Of a stretch of DNA of 64,000 nt, positions 45,215 to 54,280 are shown piece by piece (within the stretch, counting starts at the first letter, position 1; every line of letters starts with the position of its first letter). The DNA is from Antarcticibacterium flavum (GTDB lineage: Bacteria > Bacteroidota > Bacteroidia > Flavobacteriales > Flavobacteriaceae). Below the pieces are notes generated by a model, which did not search any database, had not been told where the DNA came from, and saw only the letters and a program-made list of their open reading frames with translations. The stretch lies in assembly GCF_006159205.1 (NCBI RefSeq), contig NZ_CP040812.1, positions 3,038,001 to 3,102,000 of the forward strand. Reading direction: 5' to 3'. Both the position numbers and the translations under genes were made by a program.

Positions 45215-45745
45215 ATGGAAGAAGAGGCCTTGGAGTTTGCACGCAAAGCTCACGCAGAGCAGTTCCGTAAATATTCAAACGAACCTTACATCGTGCATCC
45301 TATACGAGTTGCAGAACTTGTAAAGACCGTTTCCCACTCTCACGATATGGTTTGTGCTGCCTATTTGCATGATGTAGTAGAGGATACCCCTGTAAGCATT
45401 GACGAAATCCATGCAGAGTTTGGGCAGGGAATTGGAGACCTGGTAGATGAATTGACAGATGAATTCCTGAAGATAAATTACCCGCATTTTAACCGTAGTT
45501 CCCGCAAGCAAAGAGAGGTGGAGAGACAGGCGGGAATGAGCAGGGAGGCCAAAACGATCAAATTGGCAGATGTGATAGATAACACTCTGGATATAGTTAA
45601 AAATGATAAAGGATTTGCAAGGAAATATCTCAGGGAAATGGAAGCCCTTGTCAAGGTATTAAGCGAGGGTGATGAATTACTTTATCAAAAAGCTTTACAG
45701 GAAATAGAGGAGGCAAAGCGCGTTTTAAGGGAGGAGGAAAATTGA
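45215..45745 (+). CDS. small alarmone hydrolase-like HD protein
   Basis: A 176-aa cytoplasmic protein matching the hydrolase domain of RelA/SpoT enzymes without synthetase, TGS or ACT domains, like MESH1-type small alarmone hydrolases. The metal-binding pattern is visible: His28 in YIVHPIRVA, His52-Asp53 and Glu56-Asp57 in LHDVVEDT, and Asp119 and Asn123 in KLADVIDN. It should cleave the 3'-pyrophosphate of (p)ppGpp; relatives may use other substrates such as NADPH. Confidence 0.82.
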   Translation: MEEEALEFARKAHAEQFRKYSNEPYIVHPIRVAELVKTVSHSHDMVCAAYLHDVVEDTPVSIDEIHAEFGQGIGDLVDELTDEFLKINYPHFNRSSRKQREVERQAGMSREAKTIKLADVIDNTLDIVKNDKGFARKYLREMEALVKVLSEGDELLYQKALQEIEEAKRVLREEEN

Positions 45746-45794
45746 AAAAAAGTGCTTGTAAGATTAATAGCACCTATAATTAAACTTACGCGCA

Positions 45795-45825
45795 GTTGTA
45801 TAAATGCAAAAATAATGTAGTTTTA
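45795..45825 (+). promoter_or_regulatory. possible promoter of the TonB receptor operon
   Basis: TTG (45796–45798), 19 bases, then TAGTTTTA, one mismatch from the Bacteroidota −7 element. It implies a leader of about 85 nt. Confidence 0.35.
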
Positions 45826-45915
45826 CCTTTTGAAGCTTAGAGTAACCTTAGATTTATAGAGATTTTAGGAGCTTTGCCTTAAATATTATACTGTATCATC
45901 CTCTGGATTTCCTTA

Positions 45916-46653
45916 ATGATAAAAAACTATTTCTCCTTCTCCCTGTTTATAATTTTATTGTTTTCTCCTGTCTTTCTTATGGGCCAGGAACAGCCTGAAC
46001 TGCTTAAATGGTTTGATAACCAAATTGGAACAGAGAATACAAGGCTGCTAAATGGGACTGCATATTCAGATCGTCACCGCACCATCAATGAAAAAAATAA
46101 ACTTTTTGGAAGTGCCACAGGAAAAGGATCTGTTTTATATGATGGGCAGTGGTTCCCGGACCTTCAAATGAGATATAATGTTTTTGATGATGTATTGGTG
46201 GTGCAACTGGAAAGCGGCCTGGGGCTTAATATCATTCAACTTGTGAAGGAGAAGGTGGAGCGCTTCAACTTAAACGGAACACCTTTCATAAACATTATAC
46301 CTCAAAATAATGCAGGGGTCACAGGATTTCACGAAGTATTATGGGAGGATAACAATTTTAAGGTTTTAAAAAAGCATGCGCTAAGGTTAAACGAAAAAAG
46401 GGACAGAGAGATATCTTATTTTGAGTTTGAACCTATTGAGGGCCATTATGCCTTTACTTATGGAGATCGAAATTACATTCTTGGTTCGAGGAATGATCTC
46501 GAAACAATATTTCCGCAATATAGAAGCGAAATTCAAAACCACTACAGGAGCGACCGGTCAATTTTAAGAAGCCGGCCGGAAACTTTTTACACTAACTTAT
46601 TCCGTGAACTTTCCGGACTGGAAGATGAGTTAAGGAAAATGCCACAACGATGA
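45916..46653 (+). CDS. secreted protein encoded ahead of a TonB receptor
   Basis: A 245-aa exported protein with a signal peptide ending LMGQ. The mature part is mostly beta, with few recognisable motifs (a repeated RLN/LNEKRDREISYFEF type segment near 155). No family is assigned. It overlaps the receptor gene by 4 bp (ATGA), which suggests translational coupling and a shared role in uptake. Confidence 0.65.
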   Translation: MIKNYFSFSLFIILLFSPVFLMGQEQPELLKWFDNQIGTENTRLLNGTAYSDRHRTINEKNKLFGSATGKGSVLYDGQWFPDLQMRYNVFDDVLVVQLESGLGLNIIQLVKEKVERFNLNGTPFINIIPQNNAGVTGFHEVLWEDNNFKVLKKHALRLNEKRDREISYFEFEPIEGHYAFTYGDRNYILGSRNDLETIFPQYRSEIQNHYRSDRSILRSRPETFYTNLFRELSGLEDELRKMPQR

Positions 46654-49412
46654 AAAATATATTCTTTTGGTGTCTGCTTTTTATTTTTCAACTTTCGATG
46701 GCACAGGAGGTGAAAGTCCAGGGAATCAGTTTGGATTTCGAGAATAAATCAGCCGTAAGGGTTTTGCAGGAAATTGAAGATCAAACATCGTACAAATTCT
46801 TTTTTCTTGAAGAATGGCTGCAGGAATATAACGTAAGCGGCCATTTTCAAAATACAGACCTTGAGGAGGTGTTAACTCATATCTTCCAAAACACGGTAAT
46901 AAACTTCTTCCAAATAGATGAAGAGCGTATAATTCTTACCAGGAACAATATAATCTATGATGAAGTTGCCAAGAGTCTTGCAGGACCGCGTGAGGATAAG
47001 ATGATAGTAAGTGAAACGCCCATAGGAGACGTGGAACCGGTCTTTAAACCCGGTACAGCAGGGGATATTAAGGAAGGGACTATATATATTGGAAAAGAGA
47101 TAAAAGGAAATAATAAAAGAAGCTTCAGGATCTCCGGATATATTACAGATGCAGATACCGGAAGAAGACTACCAGATGTTTCCATCCTTGTAAGGGAAAG
47201 GGGAACAGGTACCACCACAAATAATGAAGGATATTATGAACTGCAGCTTCCTGCCGGGCAACATCTACTGGAAACAAGTTCATTGGAATCCACTGCTTAC
47301 AGAAGACAAATAGTAATTTTTAATGATGGGAGACTGGATATAGAACTGGAAGAGAACCTGCAGCAATTGGGGGAAATAGTTGTTGCGGCAAATTCCAACA
47401 GGAATGTGAAACAAGCCATTACAGGTATCGAGCAAATAAATGTGGCAGAAATCAAAACAATCCCGCTCGTATTGGGTGAAAGGGATATTATCAAGGTGGC
47501 CACAACCCTTCCAGGTATAAGTACGGCAGGAGAAGGTGCTGCAGGTTTTAATGTAAGGGGAGGAAGGGCAGATCAAAATTTAATTCTTTTGGATGACGCG
47601 GTAATTTATAATCCGGCACATTTCTTCGGAATTTTTTCAGCAATAAACCCTTTTACCTCTGGAGAGGTGAATATTTATAAGGGTAGCATCCCTGCCGAAT
47701 ATGGGGGGCGCCTTTCTTCTGTATTTGATATTAAAACCCGAAAAGGGGATACAGAAAAATTTACAGGTGAAGCTTCTATTGGCCCCGTGACCAGCAGTCT
47801 TTCTTTGGAGATTCCGGTGGTCAAAGAAAAATCTGCCCTACTGGTAGGTGGTCGCAGTACTTATTCAGATTGGATATTGAATACATTGGATGATCCGGCA
47901 CTCCAAAATACAAGGGCTTCTTTCTATGATATTATTGCAAAATACCACCATAAAATAGATGAAAAGAGTGATATAGAGGCAACAGGTTATTTTAGCAGGG
48001 ATGTTTTTAGTATCACTTCTGATTCGCTTTTTAGTTATGAAAATCGTCTTGGATCTTTAAAGTTCAATCATAGGTTTGATGAGAAGAACCGTGGCGCAGT
48101 TATTCTTACCAACAGTAATTACAAGTTTAATATAGATTACCAGGGAGAAGCCAATAACAATTTCACCTCTGGTTATAATATTAATGAAACAGAACTGAAA
48201 CTACATTTAAATTATCTCTATAGTGACAAACATGATTTTAATTATGGGGTTTCGGCAAAACTTTACGGGGTAGAGCCCGGGCAAATTCGTCCCGATGGCA
48301 GGGAATCCCTGGTAGAACCTTTTGATATTGCTGGTGAAAGGGGCCTTGAAACCGCAATTTACATAGGAGATGATTTTACTGTAAACGAAAAGCTTTTAAT
48401 TAATGCCGGCTTTCGTTATTCGTTTTTTACCGCATTGGGACCGGGGGAGGAAGCCAGGTATCGAGAGGGTCTTCCAAGGGATGAAACAACCGTAGAAGAG
48501 ATCCTGGAATTTGATGATAATGAAGTTATTAAAACCTACGGTGGTCCTGAATTAAGGTTGTCTGCACGATATTTTCTTGGCAGGGAACTTTCTGCTAAGG
48601 CAAGTTATAATACCACCTATCAATATATTCATACTCTTTCCAATAACACCACGGTATCTCCTACAGACACTTACAAATTATCTGATGGCAATATACGCCC
48701 GCAAACCGCTACCCAATATTCCCTGGGGCTTTATCGTAATTTTGATAATGACATGTTTGAGACCAGTGTGGAGGGTTATTACAGAACACTGGATAATATG
48801 CTGGATTTTAAAGTAGGCGCCCAACTGTTTCTAAATGAGAATATTGAAACAGAGGTGTTGCAGGGAGAAGGAAAAGCGTATGGCGTGGAATTTTTGCTAA
48901 AGAAAACGAGAGGTAAACTTAATGGCTGGATTGGTTACAGTTATTCACGTTCCTTTATTAAACTTGATAGTGACTTCCGGGAAGAGCGTGTTAATAATGG
49001 AGAATTTTTTCCTGCCAATTTTGATAAACCACATGACTTAAGCATAGTAGCAAATTATAAACTTACCAAAAGGTTTAGCCTGTCTGCGAATTTTATTTAT
49101 CAAACCGGCAGGCCGGTCACCTTTCCAATTGGGAAGTACACCTTTAATGGAGCGGAGTATGTGACCTACAGTGACAGGAACCAGTTTCGTATACCGGATT
49201 ATTACCGCCTGGACCTAAGCCTTAATATAGAAGGGAATCACAGGATCCAAAAGTTTGCACACAGCTTCTGGAATATTTCTGTTTATAATGTTCTTGGAAG
49301 GAATAACCCATATTCTGTGTTCTTTATTACAGATAACGGAGAGGTAAAAGCATATCAAAGTTCTATTTTTTCTATTCCTATTCCCACTATAACTTATAAT
49401 TTTAAATTTTAA
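46650..49412 (+). CDS. TonB-dependent receptor with STN and carboxypeptidase-like domains
   Basis: A 920-aa outer-membrane transporter. After a signal peptide (about 1–18) comes an STN domain (about 25–90), then a carboxypeptidase-regulatory-like beta domain (about 165–250). The plug follows (about 270–365, FNVRGGRADQNLILLDDA) and then the 22-strand barrel. An STN domain usually passes a signal to an anti-sigma factor, yet no sigma/anti-sigma pair is adjacent. The DUF4249 partner gene overlaps its stop (TAATG), a pairing common in this phylum. The substrate is unknown. Confidence 0.92.
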   Translation: MKNIFFWCLLFIFQLSMAQEVKVQGISLDFENKSAVRVLQEIEDQTSYKFFFLEEWLQEYNVSGHFQNTDLEEVLTHIFQNTVINFFQIDEERIILTRNNIIYDEVAKSLAGPREDKMIVSETPIGDVEPVFKPGTAGDIKEGTIYIGKEIKGNNKRSFRISGYITDADTGRRLPDVSILVRERGTGTTTNNEGYYELQLPAGQHLLETSSLESTAYRRQIVIFNDGRLDIELEENLQQLGEIVVAANSNRNVKQAITGIEQINVAEIKTIPLVLGERDIIKVATTLPGISTAGEGAAGFNVRGGRADQNLILLDDAVIYNPAHFFGIFSAINPFTSGEVNIYKGSIPAEYGGRLSSVFDIKTRKGDTEKFTGEASIGPVTSSLSLEIPVVKEKSALLVGGRSTYSDWILNTLDDPALQNTRASFYDIIAKYHHKIDEKSDIEATGYFSRDVFSITSDSLFSYENRLGSLKFNHRFDEKNRGAVILTNSNYKFNIDYQGEANNNFTSGYNINETELKLHLNYLYSDKHDFNYGVSAKLYGVEPGQIRPDGRESLVEPFDIAGERGLETAIYIGDDFTVNEKLLINAGFRYSFFTALGPGEEARYREGLPRDETTVEEILEFDDNEVIKTYGGPELRLSARYFLGRELSAKASYNTTYQYIHTLSNNTTVSPTDTYKLSDGNIRPQTATQYSLGLYRNFDNDMFETSVEGYYRTLDNMLDFKVGAQLFLNENIETEVLQGEGKAYGVEFLLKKTRGKLNGWIGYSYSRSFIKLDSDFREERVNNGEFFPANFDKPHDLSIVANYKLTKRFSLSANFIYQTGRPVTFPIGKYTFNGAEYVTYSDRNQFRIPDYYRLDLSLNIEGNHRIQKFAHSFWNISVYNVLGRNNPYSVFFITDNGEVKAYQSSIFSIPIPTITYNFKF

Positions 49413-50605
49413 TGGGTACTCGAAACAAATATATAATTGGAATCCTTTTCATCATAGGTCTATTAACACATAGCTGTGTTGAGCCCTATGAATTTCAAAG
49501 TAAAACATTTGACAGTGCTGTGGTGGTAGAGGGAACTATTACTAATGAGGAAAAGCACCAGGAGATAATGATTTCCAGGACATATAATTTAGAAGAGGAT
49601 GGCCCTGTACCATTAAGATATGCTGAAGTAAGCGTAAAAGATGATGCAGGTAGTGTTTTTCTTTTTGAAGAGAGAAGTCCTGGAAAATATCTTTCAATAA
49701 CCCCATTTAAAGCCGAAGTTGGGCGCAGCTACCAGTTGGAATTTACTACAGATAGTGGGGAAATTTACGCATCAGATCCTGCGCAATTCTCCGGCACAAC
49801 GATCATTGAAGAAGTGTATGCAAAGCCGGGTGAAAATATTGAGGGGGTTCCCGGTATTGAGATTCTGGTTGATAGCAGGGGTACCAATGGTAGTTCCGGT
49901 TATTACAGGTATGAATATGAAGAAACCTATAAGATTGTATCTCCTTTTTACAAAAGTTACGATATAATTCTTAATGACGGAAATGTAGATCTAATCCCTA
50001 AAACTAAGGAGGAATATACCTGTTTTAAAACAGACTTCTCTCGTAATATTGTTATAAGTAATACCAATATTCTAAATGAGGATAATGTACAGGGGGAATT
50101 GCTAAGATTTATACCTTATGATAATCCTGTGTTTGCACACAGGTATAGTATACTCGTGAAACAATATGGAATCTCCAGGGAAGCATTTTCATTTTATCAA
50201 AGCCTCAAAGACCTGTCTGAGTCTGAAAGTCTTTTTTCACAGATCCAGCCGGGTTATTTAGCAGGGAACATATATTCCCGTAGTAATCCGGAAGAGAATG
50301 TCCTTGGCTTTTTTAGCGTTTCATCTGTGACTGAAAAGAGAGTTTACTTCAATTATACAGATTATTACAGCCTCAGTGAGGGTCCGCGTCCTAGTTTTAG
50401 TTCATATTGTCCTTTAGTGACTGCCACCACAGAATCTGATCTGTTTGCAAATATCCGTAATGAATTTCTGCGGTTTTATGAAGATAAGGGAAATCATATG
50501 CTGCCTTACACCAATGATCCACAACGATATGAGTTTGTGCGTGCAGAGTGTGTGGACTGTACCCTGATAGGAAGTAATATAGTTCCTGAATTTTGGGAGG
50601 AATAA
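49412..50605 (+). CDS. DUF4249 lipoprotein
   Basis: A 397-aa lipoprotein with lipobox LLTHSC (Cys22). The DUF4249 fold is suggested by the N-terminal YEFQSKTFDSAVVVEGTIT segment, the YAEVSVKDDAGSVFLF beta-sandwich region and the C-terminal CVDCT pair. Such proteins are encoded next to STN/CarboxypepD receptors and probably sit on the outer membrane as their partner. The start overlaps the receptor stop by one base. Confidence 0.88.
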   Translation: MGTRNKYIIGILFIIGLLTHSCVEPYEFQSKTFDSAVVVEGTITNEEKHQEIMISRTYNLEEDGPVPLRYAEVSVKDDAGSVFLFEERSPGKYLSITPFKAEVGRSYQLEFTTDSGEIYASDPAQFSGTTIIEEVYAKPGENIEGVPGIEILVDSRGTNGSSGYYRYEYEETYKIVSPFYKSYDIILNDGNVDLIPKTKEEYTCFKTDFSRNIVISNTNILNEDNVQGELLRFIPYDNPVFAHRYSILVKQYGISREAFSFYQSLKDLSESESLFSQIQPGYLAGNIYSRSNPEENVLGFFSVSSVTEKRVYFNYTDYYSLSEGPRPSFSSYCPLVTATTESDLFANIRNEFLRFYEDKGNHMLPYTNDPQRYEFVRAECVDCTLIGSNIVPEFWEE

Positions 50606-50618
50606 TTTAAGAGAGCGA

Positions 50619-52367
50619 ATGAAAAAATTATATATTACCCTGCTGCTTTGTCTAATGTTTACCACATTTGGTTACAGCCAGCAGGATCTTTCTGCACGAG
50701 ACCGGCTTTTTGATAATAAGGAGGAGGTTTTTATACACTACAATTCTACATTCCTTGTCGCGGGGGAAAGCCTTCTGTATAAATTATATTCTGTAGATCC
50801 CAACTCCGGTAAACTTTCAAACCTTAGTTCCATAGGTTACCTGGAACTCACGAGCCAGGATGGGGAACAAATTTTTCTACACAAAGTTAGTCTTAAAGGT
50901 GGCGCTGGTTACGGAGATTTTCTTATACCTTCAACGGTCCCCTCTGGTGCATATAAGCTTTTAGGATACACCCGCTGGATGCAGAATGCCGGGAAAGGAC
51001 ATTTTTTTAGTGGAGATCTTGTCATTATCAATCCATATATGGAAGATCAAAGCAATGTTATTTGGTTAAATGATAGTGTTCCCGGATCAAATGTTACCAC
51101 CTTGCTCCAGGATCCTTCAGGAGGAAATAGCATTCGTAAAAATAAAAAGTTTTGCCTGGAAGTAAACAATGATGTCTATGGTAGGAGGGAAAAAGTCACT
51201 ATTAACTTAAGCAAGGTAGGCTCCGGCCCTGTAAGGGGAAATTTTTCAGTTTCAGTGAAAAAACTTGAAAACTTTTTAATACCACAGCCATTAACCGCTG
51301 AAAGTTTTCACAGTACGTTAGAGGATTCCAACTGGGAAAGAAATAAAAATTTGGTATTGCCGGACCTAAGAGGAGAAATATTATCTGGGAAGGTCATTGC
51401 CCGGGATAAAAATGTAGAGGCAGGTGGAAGGACTTTAATTGTTTCCCTACCCGGAAAACCATTCTTTGTAAGATTGGTCAAAACAGCTACAGATGGCTCC
51501 TTCAAGTTGAATCTGGATAAAATGGATTTTGGTTCCCGCGCTTTTTTCCAGGTTTTGGGAGATGATAGGGAACATTTCGAAATTATCCTGGATAACGCTC
51601 CTGCTGTTGAGAAGCAGGATATAAGATTCCAGGAAGTAAAGATAACGAACGGGATGGTGGAGCTTATTAGACAACGTAGTATTTACAACCAGGTAGAAAA
51701 TAGCTATGTTTCAGTAAAACAGGATTCCATTGACAGCCAGGTGAAATCAATACCTTTTTACGGCTCCCTGCCGGAGATTTATAATCTTGATGAATTTACA
51801 AGGTTTCCTACCCTCCAGGAGACCTTTGTGGAAATAATCCAACTGGCAAGGGTGAGAAGGAACAGGCGTGGATCTTCACATTTTGAATTAACCGGGAGCG
51901 CCGGTTCCCAAAGTTTAAAACCTTTGCTCATAGTTGACGGCCTCATTCTCCAGGACCACGAGGATTTTATTCATTATGATGCCGGAAAAGTTAAAAGCAT
52001 AGGCCTTCAAAGGGAGAAATATTACCTGGGACCCGAGGTTTTCAATGGATTAATGGTTGTAGAAACTATTAATGGAGATTTCTATGAATATATAAACCAC
52101 AACTTTATAAAGACTAAGAGAATTGAGATCCTGCAACCTAAAAAAACCTATTACCAGCCAGTTTATGGTTTAAAGAAACAATTATATTCCAGGGTGCCAG
52201 ATTATCGCTTACAACTTTTATGGTTGCCCCTGCTGGTTGTAGATGGAACTACTGCAGAAATTGAATTTTACACCTCAGATGTTCCCGGAAATTACGAGAT
52301 CACTATTGAAGGTTTTACAGAAGATGGGGAAGCGGTCTCCTTGCAGAAGGTAATAGAGGTTCAATAG
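50619..52367 (+). CDS. secreted MG2-like protein of the TonB operon
   Basis: A 582-aa exported protein with a signal peptide ending GYSQ. The first 130 residues resemble a macroglobulin MG2-type beta domain (LVAGESLLYKLY, PSGAYKLLGYTRWM). The middle contains further beta domains, and the C-terminal third carries a plug-like LIVDGLILQDHEDF segment. It is part of the same operon (13 bp after DUF4249). Its role may be to support the receptor, but this is inference. Confidence 0.7.
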   Translation: MKKLYITLLLCLMFTTFGYSQQDLSARDRLFDNKEEVFIHYNSTFLVAGESLLYKLYSVDPNSGKLSNLSSIGYLELTSQDGEQIFLHKVSLKGGAGYGDFLIPSTVPSGAYKLLGYTRWMQNAGKGHFFSGDLVIINPYMEDQSNVIWLNDSVPGSNVTTLLQDPSGGNSIRKNKKFCLEVNNDVYGRREKVTINLSKVGSGPVRGNFSVSVKKLENFLIPQPLTAESFHSTLEDSNWERNKNLVLPDLRGEILSGKVIARDKNVEAGGRTLIVSLPGKPFFVRLVKTATDGSFKLNLDKMDFGSRAFFQVLGDDREHFEIILDNAPAVEKQDIRFQEVKITNGMVELIRQRSIYNQVENSYVSVKQDSIDSQVKSIPFYGSLPEIYNLDEFTRFPTLQETFVEIIQLARVRRNRRGSSHFELTGSAGSQSLKPLLIVDGLILQDHEDFIHYDAGKVKSIGLQREKYYLGPEVFNGLMVVETINGDFYEYINHNFIKTKRIEILQPKKTYYQPVYGLKKQLYSRVPDYRLQLLWLPLLVVDGTTAEIEFYTSDVPGNYEITIEGFTEDGEAVSLQKVIEVQ

Positions 52368-52380
52368 GATAGCATCTGGA

Positions 52381-53055
52381 TTATTCCACAACAAAATCAA
52401 AATAAGTTTCCGGAAATGCTTCCGGTTTAAAAGTATAGTGCCACCATTCCTGGGGATAGGCCACAAAGCCGTGTTTTCTCATTATGCTTTTAAGGTATAG
52501 CCTGTTTTCTCTCTGGGCCGGAGTAATAAGAGAGGTGTCATGGTGTGAAAGGCTTCCAAAGAAATCATAGGGTGATCCCATGTCAATCTCCACTCCGGTA
52601 TTGGCATCTATAATACTTAGATCTATCGTACTGCCCCTGGAATGGCCGGAACGGCTGGAAATATAGCCACGTTCAAACAATTCATCCTTAGGGATTTCAG
52701 GGTAAAACAACTGCTTTTTAAGGGTGTCCTCCGGCTGTTTTGCCCAGGAGATGAATTCATTCACAGCCCTTTGAGGCCTGTAGGCATCAAATATCTTGAG
52801 GCAATAGCCCCCTTTTTTCAATTCCTTCTGGACCCTCTTTAAGGCCAGGGCAGCAGGTTCTGCCAGGATTGCACGGTTACTTTTGTAGCCTTCTATAGGT
52901 TTCCCAATAAAATTATTATCTGAATAATACCGCATTTCCTCCAGCACATCTGGAATTACTTCTTTTACATAGACAAAACCTTTTGGTAAGGAGGTGGTTT
53001 GCCCGTAAGTGTTGATTGTGAATAGAATGCTGAATAAAAGAAATGAAAACCTCAT
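52381..53055 (-). CDS. D-alanyl-D-alanine dipeptidase family (VanX-like, M15D)
   Basis: A 224-aa exported zinc peptidase with a signal peptide ending TYGQ. The M15 ligands are visible in SGHSRGSTIDLS (His and Asp) and EWWHY (catalytic Glu and second His), and DAYRPQRAVNEF near 90 is the family substrate-binding stretch. It probably splits D-Ala-D-Ala during peptidoglycan recycling. No vanH/vanA genes are near, so vancomycin resistance is not implied. It converges on the TonB operon with a 13-bp gap. Confidence 0.88.
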   Translation of the reverse strand: MRFSFLLFSILFTINTYGQTTSLPKGFVYVKEVIPDVLEEMRYYSDNNFIGKPIEGYKSNRAILAEPAALALKRVQKELKKGGYCLKIFDAYRPQRAVNEFISWAKQPEDTLKKQLFYPEIPKDELFERGYISSRSGHSRGSTIDLSIIDANTGVEIDMGSPYDFFGSLSHHDTSLITPAQRENRLYLKSIMRKHGFVAYPQEWWHYTFKPEAFPETYFDFVVE

Positions 53056-53171
53056 TTTTTAAATTTATTCGGGAAGGTAAAAAAAAGAATTTTACTGATG
53101 CATCTCATATTTTAAAATATTATAATTCCTTAATTTAGAGCAATTTAAAGTAACAGGCTAATAACGTTATT

Positions 53172-53984
53172 ATGGAACTAAAAGACAAAGTAGCAATTAT
53201 TACAGGAGCTTCTTCCGGGATTGGAGAAAGAACAGCCCTTTTATTTGCTAAAGAAGGTGCGCAACTCGTGCTTACAGATATTGATACCGAAAAAGGAGAA
53301 AAACTTGTTGAAAGCATAAAAAATGAAGGCGGAAAAGCTGTTTTTCTCAAGGCAGATGTTTCACTCCCTGAAGCCTCTGAAGAGACCGTTAAACTGGCTA
53401 TAAAGACATTTGGCAAACTTGATATTGCTGTTAATAACGCAGGGATTAGTGGTGCAGCTGCGCCTGTGGGTGAATATGATCCACAGGAATGGGATAAGGT
53501 GGTTAGGATCAACCTGTCCGGGGTGTTCTATGGAATGAGGTACCAAATCCCTGCAATGCTGGAAAACGGTGGAGGATCTATCATTAATGTTGCTTCTATA
53601 CTTGGAAGCGTGGGATTTGCGTATAGCGCCGCATACGTGGCTGCAAAACACGGGGTCCTGGGGTTGACCAAAACAGCGGCTTTGGAATACTCAGCTAAAG
53701 GGATCAGGGTGAATTCTACGGGCCCTGCATTCATCAAAACCCCTATGATCCAGGATCTTGATAAGGATGTTTTGGAGCAGGTTGTGGCCAAGCATGCCAT
53801 AGGAAGACTGGGGAAAGCAGACGAAGTTGCACAATTGCACTTGTGGCTGGCTTCCCAAAGATCCTCTTTTGCCACAGGGGCTTACTATCCAATAGATGGG
53901 GGTATCTTGCACAATAAGCTGCTGCAACCTTTTGTTTTTGTGGTAGCATCTATTTCAAAGCTCCTTCAGTACGGCTGCGTATAA
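53172..53984 (+). CDS. SDR family oxidoreductase with altered 3' end
   Basis: A classical short-chain dehydrogenase of 270 aa: TGASSGIG at 11–18, NNAG near 90, and the active-site pair Tyr155 and Lys159. It should oxidise or reduce a small alcohol or ketone with NAD(P). The C-terminus reads DGGILHN and then 22 unrelated residues. Adding one G to the five-G run at 53898–53902 gives DGGYLAQ and a stop at 53917, the usual ending of the family. A 1-bp deletion or a sequencing error is likely. Confidence 0.88.
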   Translation: MELKDKVAIITGASSGIGERTALLFAKEGAQLVLTDIDTEKGEKLVESIKNEGGKAVFLKADVSLPEASEETVKLAIKTFGKLDIAVNNAGISGAAAPVGEYDPQEWDKVVRINLSGVFYGMRYQIPAMLENGGGSIINVASILGSVGFAYSAAYVAAKHGVLGLTKTAALEYSAKGIRVNSTGPAFIKTPMIQDLDKDVLEQVVAKHAIGRLGKADEVAQLHLWLASQRSSFATGAYYPIDGGILHNKLLQPFVFVVASISKLLQYGCV

Positions 53985-54280
53985 ATTTTATCTCATGGAA
54001 AAGTATATCCAATTTGAAGAGGTGGTTTTGATTCTGGATTAGATTCGGAAATTTTAAAAGTTCCTGGTAGAGGTAGTGGCTTTTACTAAAGCACCAGGAT
54101 TTAAGTAAAGATTTTTTTTGACCCGTGGAAAAGACCTTTTTGATGGTTGACAGGGTTTTCAGGTATTGTAATTTTATAAACACCTTAAGATTTTAAAGGA
54201 AGACCCGGAGGAAAAAATCAATATATTAGTGGCCTAATTTATTCAGTACCCAGAGGGTACAATGCAGAGGTCACCATTTC
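53918..54280. other. region between SDR and histidine kinase
   Basis: If the SDR ends at its canonical stop (53917), these 363 bases are gene-free. I see no terminator or clear promoter. Confidence 0.35.

Noticed and set aside
52381..53055. VanX-like gene as a sign of vancomycin resistance
   Set aside because: No vanH or vanA homologue is nearby, and chromosomal VanX-like dipeptidases are common in this phylum.
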